DNA of 64,000 bases from Planctomycetaceae bacterium (lineage in GTDB: Bacteria > Planctomycetota > Planctomycetia > Gemmatales > Gemmataceae), in assembly GCA_013823135.1 (NCBI GenBank), contig PNLP01000006.1, forward strand, positions 1 to 64,000, read 5' to 3'. The position numbers and the translations under genes were made by a program. Shown here piece by piece: positions 62,933-64,000 of the stretch. Numbering within the stretch: position 1 is the stretch's first letter; the number at the start of each line of letters is the position of its first letter. The notes under the pieces are model-generated. The model did not search any database and was not told where the DNA came from. It saw nothing but the letters and a program-made list of their open reading frames with translations.

Positions 62933-64000
62933 TTACTGCTCGGCTGGAGCCGGGAACTGTTGGCACAACTCGCGAACGCTCCCACGCACTCGGTCGAGCA
63001 ACTCTTGCTCCGTGTGCCGGGTGAGAACCTGCGTGATCCACTGGGCGATCTGCCGCATCTCGGCTTCCTTCATCCCGCGTGTGGAGAGCGCGGGCGTGCC
63101 GATGCGGATGCCCGAGGGATCGAGCGGCTTCCGCGGATCGAACGGGATCATGTTCTTGTTTACGGTGATCCCGGCCGCATCGAGTGCGTGTTCGGCTTGC
63201 TTGCCGGTCACACCTTTCGCGGTCACGTCGACCAGCATCAGGTGGTTGTCGGTTCCGCCGGAGACGATCGGGAACCCAGCCTTCAGCAACTCCTCGGCGA
63301 GCACCTGTGCGTTCTTGATTACCTGGCTGATGTACTGCTTGAACTCGGGCTGGGCAGCCTCGCGGAAAGCCACGGCCTTGGCCGCGACGACGTGCATCAG
63401 CGGCCCGCCCTGGATACCGGGGAACACCGCCGAGTTGATTTTGTCGCCCCACTCCGCCTTCGAGAGAATGAATCCGGCGCGTGGACCGCGGAGCGTCTTG
63501 TGCGACGTGCTGGTAACGAAGTCTGCGTGGGGAACCGGGTCTGGGTGCAACTTCGCGGCAACCAACCCGGCGATGTGCGCCATGTCCACCATCAGGAGTG
63601 CGCCGACCTCCTTGGCGATCTCCGCGAACTTGGCAAAGTCCAGTGTGCGGGGATATGCACTGGCCCCGGCGATGATGAGCTTTGGCTTGTGCTCGCGTGC
63701 CTTGGCGGCCATGTCGTCGAAGTCGATCCGGTGATCGGCCTTCCGCACGCCGTAGCTCGAAACCTTGAAGTACTTCCCGGAGAAGTTCAGTCGCATTCCG
63801 TGCGTGAGGTGCCCGCCGTGCGCGAGGTCAAGGCCGAGGATCGTGTCGCCGGGTTGTAGTGCCGCGAGGAACACGGCCATGTTCGCCTGCGCGCCGGAGT
63901 GCGGTTGCACGTTCACGGCCTCGGCACCGAACAGTGCCTTCGCCCGTTCGATTGCCAGCTTCTCGGCAACATCCACGAACTCGCAGCCGCCGTAGTATCG
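62933..64000 (-). CDS. glyA: serine hydroxymethyltransferase, 5' end cut by window edge
   Basis: 356 residues visible; the frame runs to the last base, reading [20 protein letters not shown] at its left side, so the N-terminal part is outside. PLP enzyme interconverting serine and glycine with tetrahydrofolate. The lysine in [14 protein letters not shown] is the PLP Schiff base; [19 protein letters not shown] and [17 protein letters not shown] are family marks. Partial at the right edge; the start codon is not in the window. Confidence 0.97.
   Translation of the reverse strand, partial: RYYGGCEFVDVAEKLAIERAKALFGAEAVNVQPHSGAQANMAVFLAALQPGDTILGLDLAHGGHLTHGMRLNFSGKYFKVSSYGVRKADHRIDFDDMAAKAREHKPKLIIAGASAYPRTLDFAKFAEIAKEVGALLMVDMAHIAGLVAAKLHPDPVPHADFVTSTSHKTLRGPRAGFILSKAEWGDKINSAVFPGIQGGPLMHVVAAKAVAFREAAQPEFKQYISQVIKNAQVLAEELLKAGFPIVSGGTDNHLMLVDVTAKGVTGKQAEHALDAAGITVNKNMIPFDPRKPLDPSGIRIGTPALSTRGMKEAEMRQIAQWITQVLTRHTEQELLDRVRGSVRELCQQFPAPAEQ

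Overview
The window reads as chromosome of a Gemmataceae-like planctomycete. This is inferred from gene content, not from a database search. The evidence is GC-rich, densely coding DNA with family hallmarks: a DUF1559 pilin-like protein with a [15 protein letters not shown] start, a DUF1573 protein, a DUF1501 protein with a twin-arginine signal, two eukaryotic-type Ser/Thr kinases (one with WD40 repeats beside a sigma factor), several secreted pseudo-enzymes, and lpxB, which implies lipid A. No rRNA, tRNA, CRISPR or prophage structural genes were seen. One intact IS630-family element sits at the left edge, and the right edge cuts glyA.

Layout. 1-1573: IS630-type insertion and a gene-poor scar. 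1574-5485: a phospho-sugar mutase divergent from mnmG. 5486-6241: no gene, but dense in inverted repeats and a candidate structured RNA. 6242-8598: an HTH-receiver regulator and a soluble histidine kinase, separated by a hairpin repeat. 8789-18189: comF, DUF1573, pyruvate carboxylase, an NHL-repeat protein and a GT4-GT2 fusion glycosyltransferase. 18290-28134 (minus): a subtilase-like pseudo-protease, then a tight cluster that reads DUF1559, lipoprotein, cutC, Ser/Thr kinase, GNAT, M16 (inactive type), a 45-residue membrane protein, M16 (active type).

28231-38287: two small uncertain ORFs, a WD40 kinase with its sigma factor, a 2OG-Fe(II) oxygenase, a ribose-type ABC importer (lipoprotein, ATPase, permease), a small charged protein and lpxB. 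38288-39067: a minus-strand HTH-like gene with no stop of its own, and a 169-bp element with long terminal inverted repeats. 39068-47550 (minus): a 1410-residue TPR protein, two membrane proteins and two secreted S1-type proteases, of which one has a full triad and the other is a pseudo-protease with a PDZ domain inside the protease fold.

47881-64000: sugar-phosphate isomerase, ispD, UAP-type pyrophosphorylase, MBL hydrolase, MFS transporter, xerC/D-type recombinase, thioredoxin-TPR protein, HEAT-like protein, class I aldolase, DUF1501 protein, a stand-alone SRA-like reader, an RlmL-type rRNA methyltransferase, a four-helix membrane protein and glyA.

Functionally the window mixes housekeeping (tRNA and rRNA modification, anaplerosis, isoprenoid, UDP-sugar and lipid A synthesis, one-carbon metabolism) with planctomycete-specific signalling and envelope functions. 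The most unusual items are the M16 pair with a micro-membrane protein between the two subunits, the PDZ-in-protease pseudo-enzyme next to its active relative, the terminal-inverted-repeat element with compensating hairpins at 38882-39050, the ATT-rich hairpin repeats, and the stand-alone SRA-like domain.
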